DNA from: DASPUH01 sp964518505
GTDB lineage: Bacteria > Chloroflexota > Limnocylindria > Limnocylindrales > CSP1-4
Reading direction: 5' to 3'
DNA length: 35,387 nt
Assembly: GCA_964518505.1 (NCBI GenBank)
Contig: CAZFGT010000026.1
Span: 1 to 35,387 of the forward strand
Shown here: positions 23,213 through 31,800 of the stretch, in pieces
Numbering within the stretch: position 1 is the first letter of the stretch
How the letters are laid out: every line of letters starts with the position of its first letter
Position numbers and translations under genes: made by a program
Notes under the pieces: generated by a model
Databases searched by the model: none
Seen by the model: only the letters and a program-made list of their open reading frames with translations
What the model was told of the DNA's origin: nothing

Positions 23213-25315
23213 CTATGGCGCGGTCAGGGTCACCGTGGTCGTCGACTGGACCTCGGCCGTCAGCCCGCCGAAGCCGGCGTCCGCGCTGTTCTCAGAGGAG
23301 ATCGACCAGGTGAGCGTCTTGCCCGACACGGTCGGAGCGCCCATGGGCAGGGTCGGCACGAGGCCGCTGAGGTCGATCGTCTGGCCGACGCCGCCGCATG
23401 TCCCGTAGCCGGTCGCCTGACATGCGGTGGGCGTCTCCTTGAGGAACTGCAGAGTGAGCGCGCACACCGTCCCGCCGATGGCGCCCATCTCCACCAGCGT
23501 CGTGTCGGTCGTCCCCGCGCTGAGGCCCTGGGCCTCGAAGTGGTTCAGCGAGGTGACGGTGAACTGCCCGCTCAGTGATCCGTCGGCGCCGACGACGACG
23601 CTCAGCGGCGCCTGGCCGGAGTCGTTCTCCCCGCCATGTTCGCCCAGGTCGATCTGGCCCGGTGGGACGATCGTGGTCGACTTGAGGGTCAGGCTGCCCT
23701 GGTCCATACCGGCCGGCCACTGGGTGGGGCACGAGCCGGAAGCGCTCGGAGAGGCCGAGGGTGAGGGACTCGGCGGGGCCTTGTCGTGGAAGACGATGAT
23801 CGCCGGGCCGCGGCCCCTGACATCGAGGATGTTGTTCAGGCGGTCCTGGATCCCGTCGAGGACGGGCGCAAGGAGGGCACCCACGAACGGCTGGAGGAGC
23901 GGCGGCAGCGGGCTGAGCAGGGACAGGGTCAACCGCCTCTTCAACGTGTCGAGCTCGGGCCGATGGACGGCCACGGGCATGTAGTCGAACTGGTTGCGCT
24001 GCTCCCCCGTGGGGTCGCCCGGGTCGCGGGCGGTGAGGAAGGGCCAGGTGGCCTTGCCGGTGTCGTCGGTGGCCGTCGTGGCGACGGCCTGGTCCGTCGG
24101 GCCGAGGAGTGGGTCGCTCGGCGCCTCGAGCGGGCCGAACGTGACGGGCACGCCCTTGCTCGTGAAGTCCGGCAGGGCGATCTTGGCCGCCTCGGCGCAC
24201 TGGGTGACCGCGTCGGGCCATTTCGGCAGGTCGCCAGCGCTCACGTAGGCCGTGTACTGGCCCCGCTGGGGATCGCTGCCCAGGAAGAAGGTGCCGCCTT
24301 CTGTCGTGTCGCCATGGCCGGCGATGACCTGGACCGTGAACGGCAGGACCGAGGCGATCTGCTCGGCGAGTCCGGAGGCGATCGCGGCGATCCCCCGGAT
24401 CATCGTCAGGACCGGCGCGATGAACGTATCGACGAGGCCCTTGACGACGCCCGCCGCGATATGGATGAACCACGACAGGGCGGCGCCAAGGATCGTCCCG
24501 ACGATGCCCGGTGGCATCGCGTTGACCAGGGCCGCCTCCAGGTTCTGGACGATCGCATCGATCCAGCCGCTCGGCCCCGAGCAGAGGAGGGTGAGATCGA
24601 CCGCCGGGGCCGCGACGGCCGGACCGGCGGCCGCGAGGGGCAGCAGGCGCACGGCGGCGGACGGGCTCGGCGAGGGAGCCGGCACGCGGCCCCCGTCGGT
24701 GGCAAGGTCGGAGGCAAAGAGGAAAAGGACCACCGCCGGGAAACGGACCGTGGCCGGGTCCTTCAGGTCCTGGCCGGCCAGGAGCGCCCTGGCGAAGGCC
24801 CCGCCGGGCGTTCCTGCGCTGGCGGCGTAGGCGGCCAGCAGCTGGGCCATCGACGGGGTGCCCGCGGGTGCGTCAGACGGCAGCGCTACCACGCCGTCGA
24901 GCTCGGCTCCGGTCCAGCCCGCCCCGCCCCAGGCCTGGACGGCCAGGGCATGGGCCTGGAAGTCGAGCAGCTCGACCGGGCTCGGGGTGGCGGTGAGGGG
25001 GACCTCGGGGGTCGCGGTGGCCGGATCGGTGCTCGTATCGGCCACGACGGCGATGCCCGCACGGGCGAGGGCGGCCTTGAAGGCGTCGGTGCTGTCGCCG
25101 GTATAGGCCGGGGCGGCGATCCGCTCGGCCAGGGCCCACGTCGCGTCATCGACGGCGGCCGTCGCTCCCAGGGGGACCTGGTGGGCGGCGATGGCGCTGG
25201 CCGGGCCGCTCGCGGCCGGGGCCGGGCTCCCGGAGCTGGGGCTCGTCGTGCCCGACGCGCACGCCGAGGCGAGGATGGAGGTCAGCAGCAGCGCGACGAG
25301 CGATCGAGTACGCAT
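23213..25315 (-). CDS. Large secreted lipoprotein of unknown function
   Basis: This 700-residue protein begins MRTRSLVALLLTSILASAC, a type II signal peptide with the lipidated cysteine at C19. A Ser/Pro/Ala linker follows. The middle contains an unusual stretch of about 110 residues of amphipathic or hydrophobic helices (from WIDAIVQNLEAALVNAMPPG to SGLAEQIASVLPFTVQVIAG). Late in the protein are a Pro-Ser linker (PPSPSPSASPSASGSC) and a cysteine-containing beta-like domain. I recognise no named domain. The ATG at 25315 was chosen because the signal peptide begins there. It is preceded by the phased GCGATCG array and a -10-like GAAGCT, so it is probably regulated with the DUF4397-like lipoprotein. 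Confidence 0.7.
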   Translation of the reverse strand: MRTRSLVALLLTSILASACASGTTSPSSGSPAPAASGPASAIAAHQVPLGATAAVDDATWALAERIAAPAYTGDSTDAFKAALARAGIAVVADTSTDPATATPEVPLTATPSPVELLDFQAHALAVQAWGGAGWTGAELDGVVALPSDAPAGTPSMAQLLAAYAASAGTPGGAFARALLAGQDLKDPATVRFPAVVLFLFASDLATDGGRVPAPSPSPSAAVRLLPLAAAGPAVAAPAVDLTLLCSGPSGWIDAIVQNLEAALVNAMPPGIVGTILGAALSWFIHIAAGVVKGLVDTFIAPVLTMIRGIAAIASGLAEQIASVLPFTVQVIAGHGDTTEGGTFFLGSDPQRGQYTAYVSAGDLPKWPDAVTQCAEAAKIALPDFTSKGVPVTFGPLEAPSDPLLGPTDQAVATTATDDTGKATWPFLTARDPGDPTGEQRNQFDYMPVAVHRPELDTLKRRLTLSLLSPLPPLLQPFVGALLAPVLDGIQDRLNNILDVRGRGPAIIVFHDKAPPSPSPSASPSASGSCPTQWPAGMDQGSLTLKSTTIVPPGQIDLGEHGGENDSGQAPLSVVVGADGSLSGQFTVTSLNHFEAQGLSAGTTDTTLVEMGAIGGTVCALTLQFLKETPTACQATGYGTCGGVGQTIDLSGLVPTLPMGAPTVSGKTLTWSISSENSADAGFGGLTAEVQSTTTVTLTAP

Positions 25316-25322
25316 GTCCGCC

Positions 25323-25376
25323 AGCTTCGGACGGACCGATCGCAGAACGATCGCAAGGGGCGTACCCGTCGATCGC
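25323..25376 (-). promoter_or_regulatory. SARP-type operator and promoter of the large lipoprotein gene
   Basis: On the minus strand, GCGATCG occurs at 25376-25370, 25354-25348 and 25343-25337, that is with 22- and 11-bp steps. Eight bases after the last copy comes a -10-like GAAGCT (25328-25323). Seven bases later the ATG begins, again predicting a leaderless mRNA. There is no normal -35, as expected for an activator-dependent promoter. The arrangement is the same as upstream of the gene at 27731-28705. Confidence 0.7.
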
Positions 25377-25418
25377 CGCTCGGTGACCATCCGCGGGGCG
25401 CGTCATGGCGGGCTCTGG

Positions 25419-25424
25419 CAGGAT
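25419..25424 (+). promoter_or_regulatory. -10-like hexamer of the methyltransferase gene
   Basis: CAGGAT ends 7 nt before the ATG at 25432. It is weaker than the other -10 elements in the window and is called only because of its position. Confidence 0.3.
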
Positions 25425-25431
25425 GCCCCGG

Positions 25432-26007
25432 ATGGCCGATCCGCAGACCGTTGGCGCAGCCTCGACGACGATGGCCTCGGCCTGGGGTCCGGTCGTCGTG
25501 GTCGCCGCGGCTCGTGGCGTCCTCGCCGTCGAGCTTCGGAGCTCAGCGGCGGCGGTGCGGACGCTCCTCCGTCGACGGCTGGGCGCCGACGTCACGCTCC
25601 TCGAGCCCGCGGCCGCCGGCGAGGCCGGCCGCTCCCTGAAGCGGGTCGTGGCGGCCCTGGGCGCGACGCTCGAGGGGGAGCCGGTAGCTCTCGAGGACGT
25701 GCCCCTCGACTGGACCGGGGTCGCGGCATGGGACCGGCGCGTGCTGGAAGGCGCCCGCACCATCGGCCGCGGCCAGGTGACCAGCTACGGGCGGCTGGCC
25801 CGCCGCATCGGCGCGCCCGGTGCGGCACGGGCCGTGGGCGCGGCCATGGGCCGCAACCCGTTCTGGCTGCTGGTGCCGTGCCACCGCGTCGTGGCGGGCG
25901 ACGGTTCCATCGGCGGCTACGGCGACGACCCCGACGGACGGGAGATCAAACGGGACCTGCTGGCCCTGGAGGGCATCGCCCTCCCGGTGGCCGTCCTGGT
26001 CGACTGA
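25432..26007 (+). CDS. ogt: Methylated-DNA--protein-cysteine methyltransferase
   Basis: This suicide enzyme transfers alkyl groups from O6-alkylguanine in DNA to its own cysteine. The 191-residue protein has the active site in PCHRVVAGDGSIGGYG near residues 153-168, preceded by NPFWLLV. The HTH region GQVTSYGRLARRIGAPGAAR carries the tyrosine and arginine finger positions. Residues 1-75 form a weakly conserved N-terminal domain. The start is one of three in-frame ATGs (25405, 25423, 25432). I prefer 25432 for the position of CAGGAT. It is divergent from the large lipoprotein gene and convergent with the next one. Confidence 0.9.
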   Translation: MADPQTVGAASTTMASAWGPVVVVAAARGVLAVELRSSAAAVRTLLRRRLGADVTLLEPAAAGEAGRSLKRVVAALGATLEGEPVALEDVPLDWTGVAAWDRRVLEGARTIGRGQVTSYGRLARRIGAPGAARAVGAAMGRNPFWLLVPCHRVVAGDGSIGGYGDDPDGREIKRDLLALEGIALPVAVLVD

Positions 26008-26013
26008 GTCGGC

Positions 26014-26397
26014 TCAGCCCCGCACGACGGGCCGCATCGGGAAGACGCCCATGACGATCGGCACGAGGGGGTCGCGGCACAGCTCCAGGCCCACGTCGCC
26101 GCAGCGCACGAGCTCGGCCAGCAGGTCGGACTCGCGCTGCGGCAGCCCCACGAAGACGAGGCCTTCCGGCACGCGCACGGGGCACACGTCGTCGGCCTGG
26201 CCGTTCAGCTCGAAGCGCCGCCGCAACTCATGGAGGGGCACGTACGGGCGGGACTTGATGAAGCGTCGCAGCTGGGCTGCGGTCGCGGCGTGCGGTACTT
26301 GTTCACCGGGGCTGGTCGATCGGGGGACCGAGGCCGCCGGGGCATCGACGGCGGGCTGGTCGGCCTGGCCGACCGGCTCGCTGGGAGGGCTATCCAT
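26014..26397 (-). CDS. Hypothetical protein, 127 aa
   Basis: I do not recognise this protein. The first 45 residues are Pro/Ser/Ala rich and probably disordered. The rest has a compact look: AQLRRFIKSRPYVPLHELRR, then a region with two cysteines (DDVCPVRVPEGLVFVGLPQR and GLELCRDPLVPIVMG). The ATG at 26397 opens the likely coding part. The frame continues upstream, but that part is Arg/Gly-rich antisense-like sequence over the next gene. Its stop lies 7 bp from that of the methyltransferase gene, within a short inverted repeat, CTGAG-TCGG-CTCAG (26004-26017). Confidence 0.5.
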   Translation of the reverse strand: MDSPPSEPVGQADQPAVDAPAASVPRSTSPGEQVPHAATAAQLRRFIKSRPYVPLHELRRRFELNGQADDVCPVRVPEGLVFVGLPQRESDLLAELVRCGDVGLELCRDPLVPIVMGVFPMRPVVRG

Positions 26398-26474
26398 GTC
26401 CGATTCGATCCGGGCACATCGAGGAGTCGGGTCACACCGAGGAGCGACGCGGTCACGCGCGTCGGGTGGCCGGG

Positions 26475-26483
26475 ATGATAGCA
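26475..26483 (-). promoter_or_regulatory. Extended -10 upstream of the 127-residue protein
   Basis: TGCTATCAT on the minus strand is an extended -10 with the best TATAAT match in the window. It lies in the short spacer after the lipoprotein gene and would give an RNA with a 5' leader of about 70 nt before the ATG at 26397. This is not a leaderless layout. Confidence 0.5.
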
Positions 26484-26507
26484 CCGGCCGTGCGCCGGGC
26501 CGGGAAC

Positions 26508-27734
26508 TCAGGAACCCAGCCCGGCGAACACCGTTGTGCACAGGCCGCCGAGCTGCTGGATGAAACCGGCCAGCGCGGAGGGGTCGATGGTGGTGTAGAT
26601 GCCGGCCACGGTGGCCACGTTCAGCTGCGCCAGGTCCCCGGTGACCGCCAGTTCGCAGCCGTGGGCGCCCTTGGTGGCGATCAGGAGCGGATCGACGCCC
26701 ACCGCGAGGCCCCACTTGGCGCTGTCGCCGACGCCAGAGAGGCTCGTCATCTGCGGCGCGAGGACCATATCCTGCGCCAGGCCGGCCTGGCTGCGATCGA
26801 CGTGCAGGGTCAGGCCGCCGTCGCCCTTCGACAGGTCGCTCAGGGCCCAGTCGCACTCGCCGGTAAGGGGGCTCTGGGGCGCGCCCAGGGCGGCCTTGAA
26901 GAGCGGCTGGACATCCGCCGGCGTGAGGAGCGAGCAGGGGTCCACCTTGGGCTGCGGGGTGGTCTGCGACGCGGCCTGCGACGGCGGCGGCCCACCCTTG
27001 ACCAGGCCGGCGAAGATCTGGTTGCAGAGCTGGCCCAACTTGGCCATGAAGCCGGGCACGGCGGATGGGTCGATACCCGCCAGGGGCCCCGTGCCGCTCC
27101 TGGCCACGTTGAGTTGCGCGTTCCCGCCACCGACGGTCAGCTCGCAGGTGGTGTCACCCTTGACCGCCCCCAGGTGCGGGAAGTAGCCCGCCAGCAGCTG
27201 CCAGCTGGCCTTGTCACCGATGCCGCTGATGGCGGTCGTGGCGCCGCCCATGCCCATGTCGGTGTCGAGGGGACCCTCACCCTGGCCCACGTTCACGACC
27301 ACCGCGAGGCCGTCGCCCACGGAGGGGTCGGTCAGTGGCCAGGTGCAGTTGCCCAGGTGATCGGTCGTGGGCGCGTCCAGGGTGACCGCGAAGAGCGCCT
27401 GCACGCTCGCCGGGTCCAGGTAGGCGCACGGATCGATGTCCGGCATGCCGCAGATGACGCCGGCCAGCATCGAGGCATCGGCGCCGACGACCGCGCCGAC
27501 GGTCGCACCGGCAGGGTTGGCGCATCCGGCCGCCCCACCACCGCTCCCGGCGTTCGTCGCGGACGAGGCGGCCCCGCCGCTGGCCCCTGAGCCGTTGCCG
27601 GCACCTGGTGAGGTCGGGCCCGCCGCGCCACCAGCGGAACAGGCGGCCAGGAGGAGGATGCCGGCCGCCAGTCCGGCGATGGCGCGACGGGTCAAAGGGG
27701 TGGACGGATGAGCGGTCATGGGAAGCATCCTCAT
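26508..27734 (-). CDS. Lipoprotein with two tandem DUF3558-like domains
   Basis: This 408-residue lipoprotein has a signal peptide ending LLLAAC with the lipidated C32. A Gly/Ser/Ala linker follows, then two homologous halves: residues 100-245 starting DIDPCAYLDPASVQALFAV, and residues 264-408 starting KVDPCSLLTPADVQPLFKA. Each half has DPC, a later C-x-W (NCTW / ECDW), a GD.....W block, CEL and a QL..LC end, so each can form two disulfides. The pattern resembles actinobacterial DUF3558 lipoproteins, whose function is unknown. The ATG at 27734 overlaps the stop of the upstream lipoprotein gene, so the two are one operon. Confidence 0.72.
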   Translation of the reverse strand: MRMLPMTAHPSTPLTRRAIAGLAAGILLLAACSAGGAAGPTSPGAGNGSGASGGAASSATNAGSGGGAAGCANPAGATVGAVVGADASMLAGVICGMPDIDPCAYLDPASVQALFAVTLDAPTTDHLGNCTWPLTDPSVGDGLAVVVNVGQGEGPLDTDMGMGGATTAISGIGDKASWQLLAGYFPHLGAVKGDTTCELTVGGGNAQLNVARSGTGPLAGIDPSAVPGFMAKLGQLCNQIFAGLVKGGPPPSQAASQTTPQPKVDPCSLLTPADVQPLFKAALGAPQSPLTGECDWALSDLSKGDGGLTLHVDRSQAGLAQDMVLAPQMTSLSGVGDSAKWGLAVGVDPLLIATKGAHGCELAVTGDLAQLNVATVAGIYTTIDPSALAGFIQQLGGLCTTVFAGLGS

Positions 27735-28705
27735 GGCTGGATCGGGCCGACCGCGAGGTGCAGATCAGTCACGGACGTGCCGTAGACGTAGACCAGGACC
27801 TGCTGGCCCGCGGTCACATCGACGCTCATCTGGCCCTGCTTGGGCCCGAGAGCCGCACACGTCGGCAGGGTGCTGTCACTGTTCGCGACGACCGAGATCT
27901 GGTGCGTGCCCGGCGTGGTCGGGAAGATGGCCTGTGACGGGCCACCAGATGCGGCAAACACGTACGGGAGCCCCGGCTCCTGACTGGCATCGCCATTGAC
28001 GGGCGGATCGCAGGACGCGTCGACGAAGAGGTAGTAGCTGGCGCGCACGTTCTCGTCGTCCATGACGTGCGTGCTCACCAGCAACTCCGCCTGGCCCGCG
28101 GCCGGCGGCGATGCGACCGGCCCCGTGCCTCCGTTCGCGTCGTCACCCTTTTCGATGACAGGACTGCTGTCCAGCTCGCAGATCGGCCCGGTCCCCAGAC
28201 AGCCCGACCCTCCCTTGCCCTCGCTGGCCAGGATGAAGGTCTCCTGGAGCTGCGACCCGTCGTCCTGGTACCCATCGATGCCCTTTTCGTCGGCCATGTT
28301 GGCCACCGGATCCTCTCCCGTCGGCAGCACGTACAGCCGGACCACCCCGCCCGACTCATGGGGGTGCACATAGGCTGAGAACGAGCCATGGGCGACGGCC
28401 ATGAGGATCGGCTTGGCGGCCTGGCCGACCGGGGTGTCATAGAGGTCCAACGCCGGGCCCGGCTGGAGGTTCTGATCGGCGTAGAAGTTGCCGATGCGCA
28501 CGCTGGTCTGGCCCGCCTGCCCGGACGAGGCGGAGCCCCCGGCCACCGGCGTGCCGATGGAACCGTCGCCGGACGTGCCAAGACCCGCCGTGGCCCCGCC
28601 ATCGGCGGGCGCCGTCGTCGGGGCGGCGGCGGAACCGGAGCAGGCGGCCAGGGCCAGGGCGAGGGCGACGGCCATGAGGCCGGTCAGCAGGAGTCTCCGC
28701 GGCAT
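27731..28705 (-). CDS. Lipoprotein with DUF4397-like region
   Basis: This 324-residue protein has the signal peptide MPRRLLLTGLMAVALALALA followed by AC, with the lipidated C22. After a Ser/Gly/Ala linker it has SVRIGNFYADQNLQPGPALD, AVAHGSFSAYVHPHESGG and RLYVLPTGE, which resemble the DUF4397 repeat pattern. A second beta-rich region with four cysteines extends to the C-terminus (QQVLVYVYGTSVTDLHLAVG). Function is unknown; an exposed binding protein is possible. The ATG at 28705 starts the signal peptide. The operator array lies about 50-115 bp upstream, directly after the regulator gene. The next lipoprotein gene overlaps by ATGA. Confidence 0.68.
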   Translation of the reverse strand: MPRRLLLTGLMAVALALALAACSGSAAAPTTAPADGGATAGLGTSGDGSIGTPVAGGSASSGQAGQTSVRIGNFYADQNLQPGPALDLYDTPVGQAAKPILMAVAHGSFSAYVHPHESGGVVRLYVLPTGEDPVANMADEKGIDGYQDDGSQLQETFILASEGKGGSGCLGTGPICELDSSPVIEKGDDANGGTGPVASPPAAGQAELLVSTHVMDDENVRASYYLFVDASCDPPVNGDASQEPGLPYVFAASGGPSQAIFPTTPGTHQISVVANSDSTLPTCAALGPKQGQMSVDVTAGQQVLVYVYGTSVTDLHLAVGPIQP

Positions 28706-28754
28706 GTGGGCTCCGATCGCTTCAGTCACCTGCGGATCACGGCCGCAGGTCACC

Positions 28755-28819
28755 AGCGTCGGCGCGACCGATCGCAGATCGATCGCAGGGAACGGGCGGG
28801 CCGATCGCGGCTCGACCGC
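28755..28819 (-). promoter_or_regulatory. SARP-type operator and promoter of the lipoprotein operon
   Basis: GCGATCG occurs on the minus strand at 28808-28802, 28786-28780 and 28775-28769, with the same 22- and 11-bp steps as at 25337-25376. A one-mismatch copy (GCGGTCG, 28819-28813) is 11 bp further out. Eight bases after the last copy is GACGCT (28760-28755), the counterpart of GAAGCT. One more GCGATCG at 28720-28714 lies exactly 55 bp (5 x 11) downstream. A 6-bp inverted repeat (CTGCGG/CCGCAG, 28730-28748) would lie at the start of the transcript. Confidence 0.7.
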
Positions 28820-28832
28820 GAGCCCGGGGTCG

Positions 28833-31800
28833 CTAGGCTCGGGCGCGCCGCAGGGGCGTCGGGGCGGCGGTCGGCCGGGCCAGGCCGCTCACGATGCCGA
28901 GCGCATCGGCATGGGCCGCGGCGATGCCGATCGGGCCCGTGGCCGCTCCGCTTGCGTGGATCTGGCCGACCTCACGGCGCGCAGCGTCGAGTTCGCCCGA
29001 CTCCGTCGGGGCGACGGGCTGGTGGATCGCCGCCCTGATCGCCGCCGCCGCCCCCAGCATGGGCGCGGCCCCGTCTGCGCCTGCCGCCAGGGCCAGACGG
29101 GCCGCCGCCTCGAGCGCGTCAACCAGGACCCACCGGTCCTCCACGGCATCGAGCGCCTGGAGTGCTTCGTGAAGATGCCCTGCAGCGGCGGCCGTGTCGC
29201 CGTCATCCAGGTCGAGGCGAGCCAGGTTGATGTGCCCGAAGGCGATCGTCGTGCGGGTGCTGCTCGCATCGCCGGCCGCGATCGCCTGGTGCGCGAAGCG
29301 CCGGGCTGCTTTGCGCCGACCGAGTCCTCGGGCCACCGCAGCGAGGCGGTAGCTGACGCTCCCCTCGGTCGGCTTGTGGCCGAGCTCGGCGAAGATGGTC
29401 AGGGCCTCCTCGCCCTCGGCCATCGCCATCTCGAGATGGCCGCCCTTCCAGTCGGCAAGGTTGAGCGCCGCCAGGGCATGGGCGCGAGCCAGTGGGTCGC
29501 CCGACGTGACGGCGATCGTGAGGGCACGCGCCAGCAGCGGCCGAGCGGCATCCGTCAGGCCCTGATCGGCCAGGAGCGACCCAAGGTGGAGCAACGTCGT
29601 CCCGACTTCGCGCTCGACGAGGGCCTCGTCGAGCCGGGCGAGCGAGGCCTCCAGGTACTGGCGCGCCCCGTCGACGTCATCGGTGGCGGCGGCCATCGCC
29701 CCCAGGCGCCGCAGCGCCCGGCCTTCGCCCAGGGGATCGCCGATCGCCGCGAACCGGGTACGGGCCTCCTCGCCCATCTCGCGCCCCACCGCGAAATCGG
29801 TGAGCCAGTAGGCGAGGTGTGCGCCGCTGAGGGCAGCCTGGGCGCGCAAGGCGCTGAGGGGCGGGGCAGCCGCCTGGAGCCGCCGCAGCCAATCCAGGCC
29901 CTCGGCGGGATGGCGACCCAGCCAGTACTCGGTCATGGCCACGGCCACCTCGAGGGCACGGACGGCGGCATCCGACTCGACCGACGCGGCGCATGTCGCC
30001 AGCACGGCCCGGACATGCGGCATCTCGCGGTCCAGGAGCTGCAGCGTGGCGGGACGATCCGCCGTGGCCAGCCGCCCGGCCAGGGTCGCGGCGCGCGCGA
30101 GCACGGCGTCCCGGTAGTGCCCGCGCGCAGCTGCCACGAGCCCCGGGTCGCCGGTCTCCAGGGTGTGGACCGCGATCGTCCGCAAGAGTTCGTACCGGGT
30201 CGGACCCTCGGCGCTGCGGACCTGGACAAGGCTCGCGTCCACCAGCCGGGCGATGGCGTCGAAGACGTCGAGGTGCGGATCGGCCGGCTCGATGACCTCG
30301 GCGATGAGGGCCGCATCGGCGTCGGCGACCATCACGGCCAGAGCCACCATCACCCGCCGCTCCAGTGGGCCAAGGCGAGCCACGCTCGCGTCGAGGGCTG
30401 CCCAGAGGCCCGTCCGGCCGCGCGTGGGCCCGCCGGCCCAACGGCTCAGGTCCACCTCCACGCGTTGGGTCAACTCGTCCAGCCGGAGCAGGTGGAGGTG
30501 GCGGGCCACGAGCTCCAGGCCCAGCGGCAGGCGATCCACGAGCCCGCAGAGGCGGTCGGCGGTGGCCAGCTCGTCGGGGCGCAATTCGAAATGCGGATCC
30601 ACCAGCTTCGCCCGGTCGACCAGGAGGTCCAGGGCCTCCGCCTCGGCCAGCGGCCCGACCGGGATGAGCGCCTCATCGAAGACCCCGAGGCGCTCGCGGC
30701 TGGTGGCCAGCACCCGCACCCCGGGGCACGCGGCCACCACCGCGTCGACCTCCGCGGCTGCGTCCGCCGGCCGGGCCTCGCAACCATCCAGGACGAGAAG
30801 GCCCGTCGCGTCGGCGAGCTCCTGGAGCATGCCCTGACGCGGGTCGGTCGCCAACGACGACGGGGCCACGACGTCAAGGACGGCGGCCGCCACCGACTGC
30901 TCGGTGGACATCTGGTCAAGCGCCACGTACCACACCGGAGTCGCCGCGTTGCGGGCCGTCTCGACCGCCAGCCGCGTCTTGCCCGCACCCGGCGGGCCGA
31001 CCAGGGTCACCACCCGGGCCCGTGTCCACGCCTCCGCAAGGGCCTCCTGCTCCCGGGCCCGCCCGATCAGGCGGGTGGAGGTGCCGGGCAGGCGGGGGCG
31101 ATGCTCTACGGGCGCCCCGCGGGTGACCGGCGGGTCCAGGACCGGATCCTGGGCGAGGACCGCCTGCTGCATCCGGCGAAGGCCCGGACCGGGCTCGATG
31201 CCCAGATCGTCGACCAGCCGGCGGCGGCACTCGCCGTAGACGTCGAGCGCCTCGGCCTGGCGGCCGGCCCGGTACAGGGCCAGCATCAGCAGCTCCCAGC
31301 GGCGCTCGCGGTAGGGCTGTTCGGCCGTCAGCCCTCGGGCCGTCGCCACCAGGCTGCCGTCGCGTGCCTCGTCGTCGAGTTCGGCCGTCAGGAGGTCCTC
31401 GCGGACGCCCTCCACGAGCTCTTCCAGGCGGGCGGCCTCGATCTGGCCGAGCGGCACGTGTTCCAGGTCGGGGAAGGGCTGGCCACGCCAGGCGGCAAGG
31501 GCGTCGCGGAACAGGGCCATCGCGCGGCGCGGTTCGGATGGGAGCGCCTCTCGTCCATCCCCCGCGAGGCGCTCCAGGACCTGGATGTCGGTCGGCGTGT
31601 CGAGCTGGTACCCGTCACCGGCGGCCGGGATCGACAGGCCAAGGTGGCGCAGCCGGGAGACGTGGGCGGCGATGGTGTGGCGGGCGGTCGGCGGCGACTC
31701 ATCGCCCCACACCGCGCTCTCCAGCTCATCGAACGAGACGCCGCGCCCGGCTTCCAGACCCAGGCGTGCCAGCAGGCGGCGCTGGCGGCGACCGCCGGGC

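Noticed and set aside
25316..25390. N-terminal extension of the large lipoprotein to 25390
   Set aside because: The extension would bury the signal peptide 25 residues in and would translate through the operator array. The ATG at 25315 gives a normal lipoprotein signal.
26004..26017. Inverted repeat CTGAG-TCGG-CTCAG between convergent genes as a bidirectional terminator
   Set aside because: The stem is only 5 bp and neither side has a T-tract. It may simply reflect the two stop codons.
28833..28840. Plus-strand TAGGCT as a promoter
   Set aside because: No plus-strand gene follows it. TAG here is the complement of the regulator's stop region, and the match is probably chance.
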